46,630 nt of DNA, taken from positions 1-46,630 of the forward strand of contig JBCDJG010000040.1 in NCBI GenBank assembly GCA_038748065.1. The letters are read 5' to 3'. The notes beneath the pieces are model-generated. The model saw only the letters and a program-made list of their open reading frames with translations. It did not search any database and had not been told where the DNA came from. Position numbers and translations under genes: made by a program. Source of the stretch: JBCDJG01 sp038748065 (GTDB lineage: Bacteria > Pseudomonadota > Gammaproteobacteria > Pseudomonadales > Halieaceae). The first letter of the stretch is position 1. The number at the start of each line of letters is the position of its first letter. Of the stretch, positions 22,621 through 31,221 are shown in pieces.

Positions 22621-22646
22621 AGCCGGCCCTGAGGGCGCCCCCGGCT
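22621..22646. repeat. GC-rich inverted repeat between ftsK and trxB
   Basis: AGCCGG (22621-22626) pairs with CCGGCT (22641-22646), and a smaller CCC/GGG stem is possible within. It would fold in the ftsK leader RNA. No U-tract follows on either strand. Further upstream on the minus strand is a promoter-like pair, TTGAAA and CACAAT 17 bases apart, in the 22680-22710 area. No clear trxB promoter was found. Confidence 0.35.
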
Positions 22647-22837
22647 CATCTGTGCTCACGATCTCTTTAGCTGGGGCTATTGTGACTCAATTTGCTATTT
22701 GTTTCAAAGGCTTATCGATACAAGCTAGAAACCGCTTGGACTTTGCCCGACAGCGCCCTTTGAATTACCATGTCAGGCCTCATATCTTACTTCTCAAAGC
22801 GCACGGCACGCGAAGCCGGTTACCAGGAAATCAACCC

Positions 22838-23800
22838 ATGAGCGACGTTCAGCACCACCCCCTGATCATTCTTGGCTCTGGCCCGGCGGGCTACACCGCC
22901 GCTGTTTATGCCGCCCGGGCCAATCTCAAGCCAGTGGTCGTCACCGGCATGCAACAGGGCGGCCAACTTACCACCACGACAGAGGTCGAGAACTGGCCGG
23001 GCGGCCACGCGGAGCTGCAGGGGCCCGAACTGATGCAGCAGATGCAGGAGCATGTCGAGCGCTTTGACGCCTCGGTGGTCTTTGATCACATCGACAGCGT
23101 CGACGTCAACGCTCGCCCGATGCGGCTTGAGGGCACGTCCACCTATACCTGCGATGCATTGATCATCGCCACGGGTGCGTCCGCCCAATATCTGGGATTA
23201 CCCTCTGAGGAGGCTTTCATGGGCAAAGGCGTCAGCGCCTGCGCTACCTGCGACGGCTTCTTTTATCGCAACCAGCGCGTAGCCGTGATCGGCGGTGGCA
23301 ATACCGCTGTAGAAGAGGCGCTATACCTGAGCAATATTGCCTCGGAGGTCGTACTCGTCCATCGCCGCGATGCCCTGCGCGCGGAGAAAGTGTTGCAGGA
23401 CAGGCTGTTCCAGCGCGAGCGCGAGGGGAAGGTCAAGATTCTTTGGGATCATACGCTCGAAGAGGTACTCGGCGATGACACGGGCGTCAACGGCATTCGC
23501 ATTCAGTCCACCAAAGGTGCCGGAGAACAGTCACTGGAATTGGCTGGCGTTTTTATCGCCATCGGTCACAAGCCGAACACCGACATTTTTGATGGACAGC
23601 TCGAGATGAAAGACGGCTATATCCAGATCAAGAGTGGCACGGACGGCAACGCTACCTCGACGTCTGCGCCCGGGGTCTTCGCTGCAGGCGACGTGGGTGA
23701 TCATATCTACCGTCAGGCGGTGACGTCGGCAGGTTTTGGCTGCATGGCCGCCCTGGACGCCGAGAAATACCTCGACGCAATGGCCGCGGCCGCTGCCTGA
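22838..23800 (+). CDS. trxB: Thioredoxin reductase
   Basis: A 320-residue FAD/NADPH enzyme that reduces thioredoxin in the cytoplasm. It has the FAD loop LIILGSGPAGYTAAVYAARA (residues 9-28), the redox-active CATC (135-138), the NADPH loop VAVIGGGNTAVEEALYLS, and the C-terminal FAD segment GVFAAGDVGDHIYRQAVTSA. Length matches low-molecular-weight bacterial TrxB. The start is the ATG at 22838, with CAGGAAA eight bases before it. A longer open frame from 22652 adds 62 residues with no FAD-domain likeness and is rejected. aat follows after 24 bases. Confidence 0.96.
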   Translation: MSDVQHHPLIILGSGPAGYTAAVYAARANLKPVVVTGMQQGGQLTTTTEVENWPGGHAELQGPELMQQMQEHVERFDASVVFDHIDSVDVNARPMRLEGTSTYTCDALIIATGASAQYLGLPSEEAFMGKGVSACATCDGFFYRNQRVAVIGGGNTAVEEALYLSNIASEVVLVHRRDALRAEKVLQDRLFQREREGKVKILWDHTLEEVLGDDTGVNGIRIQSTKGAGEQSLELAGVFIAIGHKPNTDIFDGQLEMKDGYIQIKSGTDGNATSTSAPGVFAAGDVGDHIYRQAVTSAGFGCMAALDAEKYLDAMAAAAA

Positions 23801-23824
23801 TAAAGGAGTCGAGTACGCGCGGCC

Positions 23825-24559
23825 GTGATCACCAGGCTGGGTCAGCAAGACGATTTTCCGCCCTCTTCCAGCGCGCTGCGCTACCCAAACGGCCTGATCG
23901 CAGAGAGCGATGGCTTCAGCACTGCGCTGTTGCTCCGTGCCTACCGCAGAGGGATTTTCCCCTGGAACAGCGAGCCGCCGGTCCGCTGGTGGACGCCCGA
24001 GCCGCGCTCACTGTTGCTTCCGCAGGCGTTCCATTTGCCCCGCAAGCTGCGTAAAACCCTGATGCGCGAGACCTTTCATCTTTCTGTTGATCGCTGCTTC
24101 AGCGATGTCATGGCGCTCTGCGGGCTGACCCGGATCAAAGATAGCGGGCTCCAGTCCATGGACAGCAGTGGCGAGGGCACCTGGCTGGGCCCGGCCATGA
24201 TCGAGGCCTACAGCGAACTCCATCGGCTTGGCCATGCACACTCTATTGAAACCTGGACTAGCGACGGCAAACTGGCTGGAGGATTGTACGGTGTGTGCGT
24301 TGGGGGCGCTTTCTTTGGTGAGTCGATGTTCAGTTTGAAGCCCGACGCGTCAAAAGTCGCGTTGGTGGCACTGATGTCGATAATGCAACGCGCTGGCTTC
24401 GACCTGCTGGATTGCCAGATGGAGACGGATTTCCTCAATTCATTTGGCGCCAGGAATTTCAGCAGGCTGGACTTCGAGCAGCGCCTTGCTCAAACTGTAG
24501 ATCGTACTGTTAACCCTGACGTTTGGCGCTTGCCTACGACCTGTGGAGACTTGCTTTGA
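23825..24559 (+). CDS. aat: Leucyl/phenylalanyl-tRNA-protein transferase
   Basis: A 244-residue cytosolic enzyme that moves Leu or Phe from aminoacyl-tRNA to proteins with N-terminal Arg or Lys, marking them for ClpAP. Family landmarks are FPxxxxALxxPNGL-like DFPPSSSALRYPNGL, AYRRGIFPWNSEPPVRWWTP (around residues 39-58), GLYGVCVGGAFFGESMFS, and FDLLDCQMETDFLNSFGA. The start is the GTG at 23825; no in-frame alternative lies between it and an upstream TAA, although the AAGGAG at 23803 is farther away than usual. It overlaps bpt by four bases. Confidence 0.95.
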   Translation: MITRLGQQDDFPPSSSALRYPNGLIAESDGFSTALLLRAYRRGIFPWNSEPPVRWWTPEPRSLLLPQAFHLPRKLRKTLMRETFHLSVDRCFSDVMALCGLTRIKDSGLQSMDSSGEGTWLGPAMIEAYSELHRLGHAHSIETWTSDGKLAGGLYGVCVGGAFFGESMFSLKPDASKVALVALMSIMQRAGFDLLDCQMETDFLNSFGARNFSRLDFEQRLAQTVDRTVNPDVWRLPTTCGDLL

Positions 24560-25266
24560 CCTCATCCCTGCGGGATCTCAAGGTGTACACCACCTACCCC
24601 CACAGCTGCAGCTACCTGGAAGATCAGGAGGCGACCACGCTGTTTGTCGATCCGCGCCAGGAGGTAGACCAGGCGATGTACAGCCGGCTATCCGTGCTGG
24701 GCTTTCGCCGCAGCGGCAACCATGTCTACAGACCTCACTGCGCGCACTGTAACGCCTGCGTGCCAGCGCGCATTCCCGTCGCCGCTTTTAGCCCAAACCG
24801 CGGGCAACGACGCTGTCTGAAGCGCAATATCGACCTGGACATAAAGCAGACGCAAAGCATCGATGATGACGAGGCTTATTCGCTTTACCACCGCTATATT
24901 TGCGAGCGACACGCCGACGGCGATATGCACCCGCCCGACCGAGAGCAGTACCTGTCTTTCCTGAACAACGCCTGGGACTGCACGCGCTACTACCGCTTTT
25001 ATGACGGCGAGCGTCTAGTCGCCGTCGCTGTCATCGATGAACTTCTGGATGGCCTGTCCGCGATCTACACCTTTTTCGACCCGGGCGAGCAGCGTCGTAG
25101 TCTCGGCCAGTTCGCCATTCTTTGGCAAATCGAGCTGGCCAAGGCGCTCAACCTGGAACATGTGTACCTGGGCTACTGGATCAAGGAATGCCAGAAGATG
25201 GCTTACAAATCAGCCTATCGTCCACTGGAGCTGTGCATCAATAACCGCTGGACGACGCTCCTCTAG
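24556..25266 (+). CDS. bpt: Aspartate/glutamate leucyltransferase Bpt (Ate-like)
   Basis: About 236 residues. This bacterial relative of arginyl-transferases adds leucine to N-terminal Asp or Glu, a second route into the N-degron pathway. It has the family opening (VYTTYPHSCSYLEDQEA), the paired cysteines of RPHCAHCNACVPARIPV, the segment DGLSAIYTFFDPGEQRRSLG, and LGYWIKECQKMAYKSAYRP. The start is a TTG at 24556, in a TTGA overlap with the aat stop codon, with GGAGA seven bases before it. A TTG 11 codons upstream lacks such a site. The expected next genes, infA and clpA, are not here: the RND genes lie convergently 25 bases on. Confidence 0.94.
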   Translation: MTSSLRDLKVYTTYPHSCSYLEDQEATTLFVDPRQEVDQAMYSRLSVLGFRRSGNHVYRPHCAHCNACVPARIPVAAFSPNRGQRRCLKRNIDLDIKQTQSIDDDEAYSLYHRYICERHADGDMHPPDREQYLSFLNNAWDCTRYYRFYDGERLVAVAVIDELLDGLSAIYTFFDPGEQRRSLGQFAILWQIELAKALNLEHVYLGYWIKECQKMAYKSAYRPLELCINNRWTTLL

Positions 25267-25291
25267 GCATCAGCCGCAGCAGCGTCGCGGC

Positions 25292-28200
25292 CTACTGGCC
25301 CTGGCTCGCTGGCTTCTTGATTTTGAAAAACACCGCGTAAAGCGTCGGCACGACCAGCAGCGTGAGTATCGAGGCGAAGCCCAGCCCCGCCATAATCGTT
25401 ACCGACATATTGACGAAGAATATGTCGGATAACAGCGGGATGAGGCCCAGAATGGTCGTACTGGCCGCCAGCATCACCGGCCGCATCCTCGATACTGCTG
25501 AATCAAGAATCGCCGTGTAGCCCTCCTTGCCCTCTTCAATCTGCTGGTCGATTTCCTCGATCAGCACAATGGCGTTTTTGATCAGCAGGCCCACCAGGGA
25601 CAGCGCCCCAAGCAGGGACATGAAGTCAAAGGCTCCGCCGGTGGTGAGCAAACCAGCGGTGATGCCGATGATCGCCATAGGCACGGTGAGCCAGATAATG
25701 ATGGGCTGCCTCAGCTTGCCGAAGAGGAAGATGCTGGTCAGGATCATCAGCAGTATGCCAACGGGTAATGCCCCGCCGATGCCCGCCTGGGCATTCTGGG
25801 AATCCTCATACTCGCCGCCCCAAACCAGGGAGTAGCCCGCGGGTAATTCAATAGCCTCAATCTGCGGTCGCAGGCGTTCCAGCAAGGCGGAGGCGTTACC
25901 GCCCCTTGGGTTGCAGGATGGGATAATGGTCTGGATACGATCTCGGCTTCTGACAACTGCATTCTCCCAGCGTGTCTCGTAACCGGATACCACCTGGGAT
26001 GCAGGCACCGTGCGCCCAAGGACTGAGCTCCACACCTGAATATCACGCATGGTATCAATAGACCCGCGCTCCTCTTCCGGGGCCCGCATGCGAATCGGCA
26101 GCACGCGGATCCCATCGCGATAGCTACCGACGGCCGTCCCCTCGTAGGCGTACTTGAGCATATCGCCCAGGGCTTCGCGCGTTACGCCGAGCTGCCTGCC
26201 CACCTGTTCATTAAACACGGGGGTCACGACCTTGACTGGCGAGCGCCAGTCATCGCGGATATCGGTGGCATCATCGTCTGCGCGCATAATCGCCTGAGCC
26301 TGGTTGGAGAGCTCGCGCAACACCTCAGGGTCGGGGCCGGAAAAACGCGCCTCAATTTTCGCATCGCGACCCGGGCCAATTCGCAGCGCTTTGATAATCG
26401 GGTCGAGCCACGGCATCTCCCGGTGCATGAAGCCCGCGGTCGCATCCCACACCGCCGGGATCTGCTCGCGGCTCTCGGTGCGCACAATAATCTGGGAATA
26501 CACTGACGCCGGTTCACGAGAATCATAAACCAGCGTGAAACGCTGGTGCGGGCCGCCAATCACCGTGGTCGTCTGCAGCACGCCGGGTTGCTGGCGAATA
26601 AATTCACTCACGCGCAAGGTGTCGTCTCGAGTCTTGCGAATATCCGCGCCCTCAGGCTCATAGAGATCGACAAAGAACATGGGGGTATTGGAGTCCGGAA
26701 AAAAGCCGCTTTTCACCGAACCAAAGCCAATCAGTGCCACCACAAACAAGCCCACAGCAATGCTTAAAGTCACCCAGCGGAAATTGATAGCTGCTGCGAC
26801 CAGCTTACGATAGCCCTGGAACAGTTTGCCCGCATAGGGGTCCTTGTCGGCTTCCGAGGGGTCAACCTTAAGCAGCAAGGCACAAAGCAAGGGTGTTGAA
26901 CTGACTGCAGTGATCCAGCTAAGCGATAGCGAGATCAGAATGACGTAAAAGAGGGAGCCGGCGAACTCGCCCGTGTTGTCCGGTGATAGCCCAATGGCCG
27001 AAAAGGCGAGGATGCCAATCGCGGTACCGCCGAGTAACGCCCAGATCGTTTTGCCCACGGCTTCACCAGCCGCTTTGACGGCGTTCATCCCTGACTGCAT
27101 GCGCACCAGCATGCCCTCTGCCACGACAATCGCGTTATCAACCAGCATACCGAGCGCGATAACCAGCGCACCCAGCGAAATACGCTGCAGCTCAATGCCG
27201 TAGAGATACATGATGAATAGCGTGCCGGCGACGGTGATAAGCAGTATGGCGCCGATGACGATGCCAGTGCGTAAGCCCATGAACAGTAAGAGCACCGCAA
27301 TGACGATCGCGACCGCCTGCCCCACGCTTACGATGAAGCCACTCACGGATGCATCGACTTCGGCCGGCTGGTTATAGACAACTTCCACCTTCATGCCGAC
27401 TGGAATGACAGGCTTCAGCTCATGCATCCGGCGGTCCACCGCCTCGCCGATTTCGACCACGTTCTGCCCGGCAGACATGGAAATCCCAAGGCTGAGACCC
27501 GGCTGGCCATTCACGTAGTAAATCTTGGTGGGCACCTCATCATAGGCACGAGTAATTTTGGCGATGTCTTTCAACTTAATCAGGCGCCGCTCATCCGAGC
27601 CGATCAACAGCTCGCCCATTTCCTGTACTGACTGGAACGCGCCTGTGGGGCTGATCCGCAGGTAGTCGTCCTCAACGCGCACGCTGCCCGCATCAACCAC
27701 GACATTTTGGGAACCCAGAACTTCGCCGATGACGCCCAGATCAATGCCCAGCTCCGCCATGCGACTGCGCGAGATATCCAGGTAAACGACTTCAGCCTGC
27801 TCACCATCGATAACAACCTTGCGCACCCCATCGACCAACACCAATTGCTTCTTGATGTTATCGGCTGTGTCATAAAGGTCGCGCCAGGTATAGCCCTCGC
27901 CTGTCAGCACCAGGTAGATACCATAGACATCGCCGAAGTCATCGACGACTACCGGGTCCTGAGCCCCGGGGGGCAGCAGCGGTGCCACGTCAACCATCTT
28001 CCGGCGCAATTCATCGAAGATGTTCGGCAGATCATCGGCTTTGTACTCGTCTTTGAACTCGACAAGAATGTCTGAAAGACCCGGCCGGGATACCGACATC
28101 TTGATCCACTTCAGTTGAGGTAGCTTCTGCAGCGCATCCTCAATGTGGTAGGTCAGCTCTTCCTGCACCTCAAGCGCCGTGGCGCCGGGGTAGCGAGTCA

Positions 28201-28342
28201 GGATTTTTGCCGACTTGATGGTAAACGCCGGATCCTCCAGCTTCCCCATGCGGTCAAAGGCAAACAGCCCGCCCCCGACCATAATGACGATCAGCAGCCA
28301 GGAGATGACCTTGTTGTTAACAGAGTATTCACCAATATTCAT
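25292..28342 (-). CDS. RND efflux pump inner-membrane permease (AcrB superfamily)
   Basis: A 1,016-residue protein with the RND plan: one N-terminal span, a large periplasmic loop, six spans, and the same pattern repeated. The fourth span has LVIALGMLVDNAIVVAEGM; D402 corresponds to the first proton-relay aspartate of AcrB and the next residue is Asn instead of Asp. The tenth span keeps the relay lysine (LVGLLIKNAIVLIEEI). It uses the proton gradient to export drugs, lipids or other hydrophobic compounds with a periplasmic adaptor and an outer-membrane channel. The adaptor gene is directly upstream, 14 bases away; no TolC-type gene is in the window. The start is ATG. The gene is convergent with bpt. 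Confidence 0.93.
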   Translation of the reverse strand: MNIGEYSVNNKVISWLLIVIMVGGGLFAFDRMGKLEDPAFTIKSAKILTRYPGATALEVQEELTYHIEDALQKLPQLKWIKMSVSRPGLSDILVEFKDEYKADDLPNIFDELRRKMVDVAPLLPPGAQDPVVVDDFGDVYGIYLVLTGEGYTWRDLYDTADNIKKQLVLVDGVRKVVIDGEQAEVVYLDISRSRMAELGIDLGVIGEVLGSQNVVVDAGSVRVEDDYLRISPTGAFQSVQEMGELLIGSDERRLIKLKDIAKITRAYDEVPTKIYYVNGQPGLSLGISMSAGQNVVEIGEAVDRRMHELKPVIPVGMKVEVVYNQPAEVDASVSGFIVSVGQAVAIVIAVLLLFMGLRTGIVIGAILLITVAGTLFIMYLYGIELQRISLGALVIALGMLVDNAIVVAEGMLVRMQSGMNAVKAAGEAVGKTIWALLGGTAIGILAFSAIGLSPDNTGEFAGSLFYVILISLSLSWITAVSSTPLLCALLLKVDPSEADKDPYAGKLFQGYRKLVAAAINFRWVTLSIAVGLFVVALIGFGSVKSGFFPDSNTPMFFVDLYEPEGADIRKTRDDTLRVSEFIRQQPGVLQTTTVIGGPHQRFTLVYDSREPASVYSQIIVRTESREQIPAVWDATAGFMHREMPWLDPIIKALRIGPGRDAKIEARFSGPDPEVLRELSNQAQAIMRADDDATDIRDDWRSPVKVVTPVFNEQVGRQLGVTREALGDMLKYAYEGTAVGSYRDGIRVLPIRMRAPEEERGSIDTMRDIQVWSSVLGRTVPASQVVSGYETRWENAVVRSRDRIQTIIPSCNPRGGNASALLERLRPQIEAIELPAGYSLVWGGEYEDSQNAQAGIGGALPVGILLMILTSIFLFGKLRQPIIIWLTVPMAIIGITAGLLTTGGAFDFMSLLGALSLVGLLIKNAIVLIEEIDQQIEEGKEGYTAILDSAVSRMRPVMLAASTTILGLIPLLSDIFFVNMSVTIMAGLGFASILTLLVVPTLYAVFFKIKKPASQGQ

Positions 28343-28356
28343 CGACGGTTAATTCC

Positions 28357-29508
28357 TCAGGCCGGATCATCCGCCCGGGGCACCGCCTGCTCACTCTGGG
28401 CCATGCGGGTTACCTTCATACCCTCGGCAAGATAAGGCGCGCCAACAGCGACGATCTCTTCACCGCCATCCAGCCCTGACATCACCTCAACCAGCGACCC
28501 TGACATGCGGCCTATCTCAACCGGCTGGCTGTTAACCGTCATGCTGTCCCCATCCAGGACCCAGACGCGAGCCTTGAGGCCGCTATCGGCCTGCACCGCG
28601 CGAGTTGGCACCCATTTGCTGGTATCAGTGGCGAGCACCTGGCTAAAGTCGACTTCAACCTGCGCTGTCATGCCGGGCAGCACGGTGAAGTCCTTCGGTG
28701 CACTCATGGTAAAAGTGACGCGATAGGTCTGGGTTTGCTCATCAGCGCGAGTCGCCAGCTCCTTGATACGCAGCGGGAAGGAAACCCCGGGGCGATCCTG
28801 GAAGCTGACCCAGGCATTGAAGAGGCTGGGGTCTCCGTCAGCGGCATCACGTGTGTTGTCTATGGAGTCATTGCCACCGCGGACCTTGCGCACCATCGAC
28901 TCAGGCATGTCAATCAAGACATCCAACTGGTTGATGTTGGTGAGGAAGAAAACGCTCTGTTTGGCAAGGACTTCTTCGAAATTTTCAACCAGGCGTTGCG
29001 CAATACGCCCCGGGAAGGGTGCACGCAGCTCGGTGTACTCGACGTCTTTTTTCGCCGCCGTCAGCGCGGCGGTAGCCGTGCGGTAGTTGGCCTCCATGGT
29101 ATCGTAGTCGGTACGCGAGATGGCGCCCTCCGACACCAGCTGCTTGCCGCGCTCAAAGTTGCGCTCCGCGTTGTCAAAGGTGGCCTGGCGATCCTCCAGC
29201 ACAATACTGAAGTCGGTCGGATCCAGCCTCGCCACGAGCTGGCCCTGCTCAACAAGGTCACCCTCCCGCACCAGAATTTCCTGCAGTTGCCCCGCCACCC
29301 GAAACGAGAGATCTGCGCGCTGGGCCGCATCAACCCGAGCCGGGAAATCTCGAACCGCTGAACCCGCCCCGCCCGATACCTGGTAAATTTTTACCGGCCT
29401 GCTCTCGGGTGGCGCCAGGGGCGGCGCTTCAGCACCGCAGCCGGCCAGCATCACGGTAACAAGGGCCGTGGCGCTCAAGGCCTTAGGTTTTACAAACAGA
29501 CGCTTCAT
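28357..29508 (-). CDS. RND efflux periplasmic adaptor lipoprotein (MFP family)
   Basis: A 383-residue lipoprotein. Its signal ends in the lipobox LAGC with the acylated cysteine at residue 24. The usual adaptor order follows: a lipoyl/barrel-sandwich half (RADLSFRVAGQLQEILVREG), a coiled-coil hairpin (about 100-160, RQATFDNAERNFERGKQLV), the second lipoyl half (ELRAPFPGRIAQRLVENFEE), then beta-barrel and membrane-proximal domains. It links the permease to the outer-membrane channel. The start is ATG at 29508; the permease gene follows after 14 bases, so the two form an operon. The sirtuin gene ends 45 bases upstream and may be part of the same transcript. Confidence 0.93.
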   Translation of the reverse strand: MKRLFVKPKALSATALVTVMLAGCGAEAPPLAPPESRPVKIYQVSGGAGSAVRDFPARVDAAQRADLSFRVAGQLQEILVREGDLVEQGQLVARLDPTDFSIVLEDRQATFDNAERNFERGKQLVSEGAISRTDYDTMEANYRTATAALTAAKKDVEYTELRAPFPGRIAQRLVENFEEVLAKQSVFFLTNINQLDVLIDMPESMVRKVRGGNDSIDNTRDAADGDPSLFNAWVSFQDRPGVSFPLRIKELATRADEQTQTYRVTFTMSAPKDFTVLPGMTAQVEVDFSQVLATDTSKWVPTRAVQADSGLKARVWVLDGDSMTVNSQPVEIGRMSGSLVEVMSGLDGGEEIVAVGAPYLAEGMKVTRMAQSEQAVPRADDPA

Positions 29509-29553
29509 AGTCGTGCTCTCGATCGATCAAGGCTTTCGCCTCTGAGTATCGCA

Positions 29554-30270
29554 TCATGACAGGAGTTCCTCCACTAGCGCGGGGACTTCTCGACTCGCGG
29601 GCCCGGTACGGTGCTCATGAAAGTAGCCAGCCACGTCCGAGCGCTCCTTGTTCACCTCAATAGCAAGCGCACCCATGTGCCGGGCCTCACTGACAAAACC
29701 CGCGGCAGGATAAACGGCGCCTGAGGTACCGATAGCGATGAACAGGCTGCAGCTCGACAGCTGCGCGGCAATCTCATCCATGTGATAGGGAATCTCGCCG
29801 AACCACACAACATCGGGCCGTAGGCTGCCTATCTCACCACAGGCCGGGCACTGGTCACGGTGATCAAAACTCTGCCGCGTCTGTCGTCTGTCGTGGCAGG
29901 CGCTACATAAAGTGCCGAGCAATTCACCGTGCATATGGCAAACCTGAACACTGCCGCCCCGCTCATGCAGGTCATCCACGTTTTGCGTCACGAGAAATAC
30001 CTCGCCTTCAAACGCGCGCTGTAACTCGGCAATCGCCCGATGGGCTGGGTTGGGCTTCACCTCCGCCAGCTGCTGCCGCCGCTCGTTGTAAAAGCGGTAA
30101 ACCAGGGACGGATCGCGAGCAAACGCCTCTGGCGTCGCAATCTCCATGGGGTCGTGATTCTCCCAGAGCCCGCCAGAGTCCCGGAATGTTGACAGACCGC
30201 TTTCAGCTGATACGCCGGCCCCCGTCAGTATGACAATTCGATCAACGACGCGATCCTTGAACATCGGCAT
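29554..30270 (-). CDS. cobB: NAD-dependent protein deacylase (SIR2 family, CobB-like)
   Basis: About 238 residues. Sirtuins remove acyl groups from lysine with NAD. NAD-binding GAGVSAESGLSTFRDSGGLW is near the N-terminus; NVDDLHERGG and the catalytic histidine in CHMHGELLG are in the middle. Two Cys-x2-Cys pairs bind zinc (CSAC and CPAC), and GTSGAVYPAAGF follows. FYNERRQQ holds the Tyr-x2-Arg pair seen in CobB and SIRT5, which suggests activity on succinyl or malonyl lysine as well as acetyl lysine. The frame opens at a TTG at 30285; I prefer the ATG at 30270, which has GGGG upstream. It is divergent from the LLM oxidoreductase. Confidence 0.92.
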   Translation of the reverse strand: MPMFKDRVVDRIVILTGAGVSAESGLSTFRDSGGLWENHDPMEIATPEAFARDPSLVYRFYNERRQQLAEVKPNPAHRAIAELQRAFEGEVFLVTQNVDDLHERGGSVQVCHMHGELLGTLCSACHDRRQTRQSFDHRDQCPACGEIGSLRPDVVWFGEIPYHMDEIAAQLSSCSLFIAIGTSGAVYPAAGFVSEARHMGALAIEVNKERSDVAGYFHEHRTGPASREVPALVEELLS

Positions 30271-30351
30271 AAGGCGAGACCCCAAAATCCTGGAAAAAGA
30301 ACTACCCTAGCAATTCCCCGTACTACTGAAAAAAGCTGGCAGGACCCACGC

Positions 30352-31221
30352 GTGAAATTTGTCTTATCTACGTCCTTTTCCACGGTATCCCACCTCACCA
30401 GCATAGCCCCCGTCGCCGATAGCCACGGCTGGGAAGCGATGTCCTTTTCCGATCATGTCGTCAACCCGGAAGAGATCAACACACCCTACCCCTATACCGA
30501 GGATGGCAGCCGCCGCTGGCAGTCTTTTACTGACTGGCCAGACCCCTGGGTCATGATCGGTGCGCTGGCAACGATCACTCAGCGACTGCGCTTTACCAAC
30601 AATATTTTCGTGCTGCCCATGCGCAACCCCTTTCTCGTCGCCAAGGCCGTCAGTACCGCGGCCATCGTCTCCAACAACCGGGTTACGCCTGCTATAGGCG
30701 TGGGTTGGTCTGGCGATGAGTTCAAGCTGATGCAGCAGGATTTTCACACTCGCGGCAAGCGCACCGACGAAATGATCGAGATCATGCGCCTGCTTTGGAC
30801 CGGCGACATGGTGGAGTACCGCGGTAATCACTATGAATTTGATCGTCTGGAGATGAACCCGGCACCCACTGAGTACATTCCGATATGGATTGGCGGCATT
30901 TCAGATCCAGCGATGAAACGTGCAGCGCGGCTGGGAGATGGCTGGGTGACTGACTTACAAATCAGCGCGGAAATTATCGAGTGCATCGGCAAGATCCGTG
31001 AGTGGCGCCGTGAGTTCGATCGTACCGGCAGGCCTTTCGACATTATGGCAACGCCCTCTGACGCCTGGGACGTAGATGGGTATCGGCGCCTGGCAGACGA
31101 AGGTGTCACCCACATCCTCACGATGCCCTGGGCCTTCTACCACGGCGAAACGGAAGATCTGGAGAAAAAAATCGACGGCATCAAGAAATTCTCTGATGAC
31201 GTGATAAGCCGTTTCGACTAA
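30352..31221 (+). CDS. LLM-class flavin/F420-dependent oxidoreductase
   Basis: A 289-residue TIM-barrel protein of the bacterial luciferase-like superfamily. The pattern is clear: WEAMSFSDHVVNP near residue 27, RLRFTNNIFVLPMRNPF (around 79-95), the glycine-rich AIGVGWSGDEF, and PIWIGGISDPAMKRAARLGDGW. Most close relatives I recall are annotated as F420-dependent, but an F420 role is doubtful in a gammaproteobacterium and FMN is possible. The substrate is unknown. The start is a GTG at 30352 with AGGA seven bases before it. It is divergent from cobB, and its stop codon overlaps that of the AddA-like gene in the tetranucleotide CTAA. Confidence 0.88.
   Translation: MKFVLSTSFSTVSHLTSIAPVADSHGWEAMSFSDHVVNPEEINTPYPYTEDGSRRWQSFTDWPDPWVMIGALATITQRLRFTNNIFVLPMRNPFLVAKAVSTAAIVSNNRVTPAIGVGWSGDEFKLMQQDFHTRGKRTDEMIEIMRLLWTGDMVEYRGNHYEFDRLEMNPAPTEYIPIWIGGISDPAMKRAARLGDGWVTDLQISAEIIECIGKIREWRREFDRTGRPFDIMATPSDAWDVDGYRRLADEGVTHILTMPWAFYHGETEDLEKKIDGIKKFSDDVISRFD

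Noticed and set aside
28735..29361. Plus-strand open frame of 208 codons inside the RND adaptor gene
   Set aside because: The adaptor on the minus strand carries a lipobox and the full domain order; this frame has no motif or start signal.
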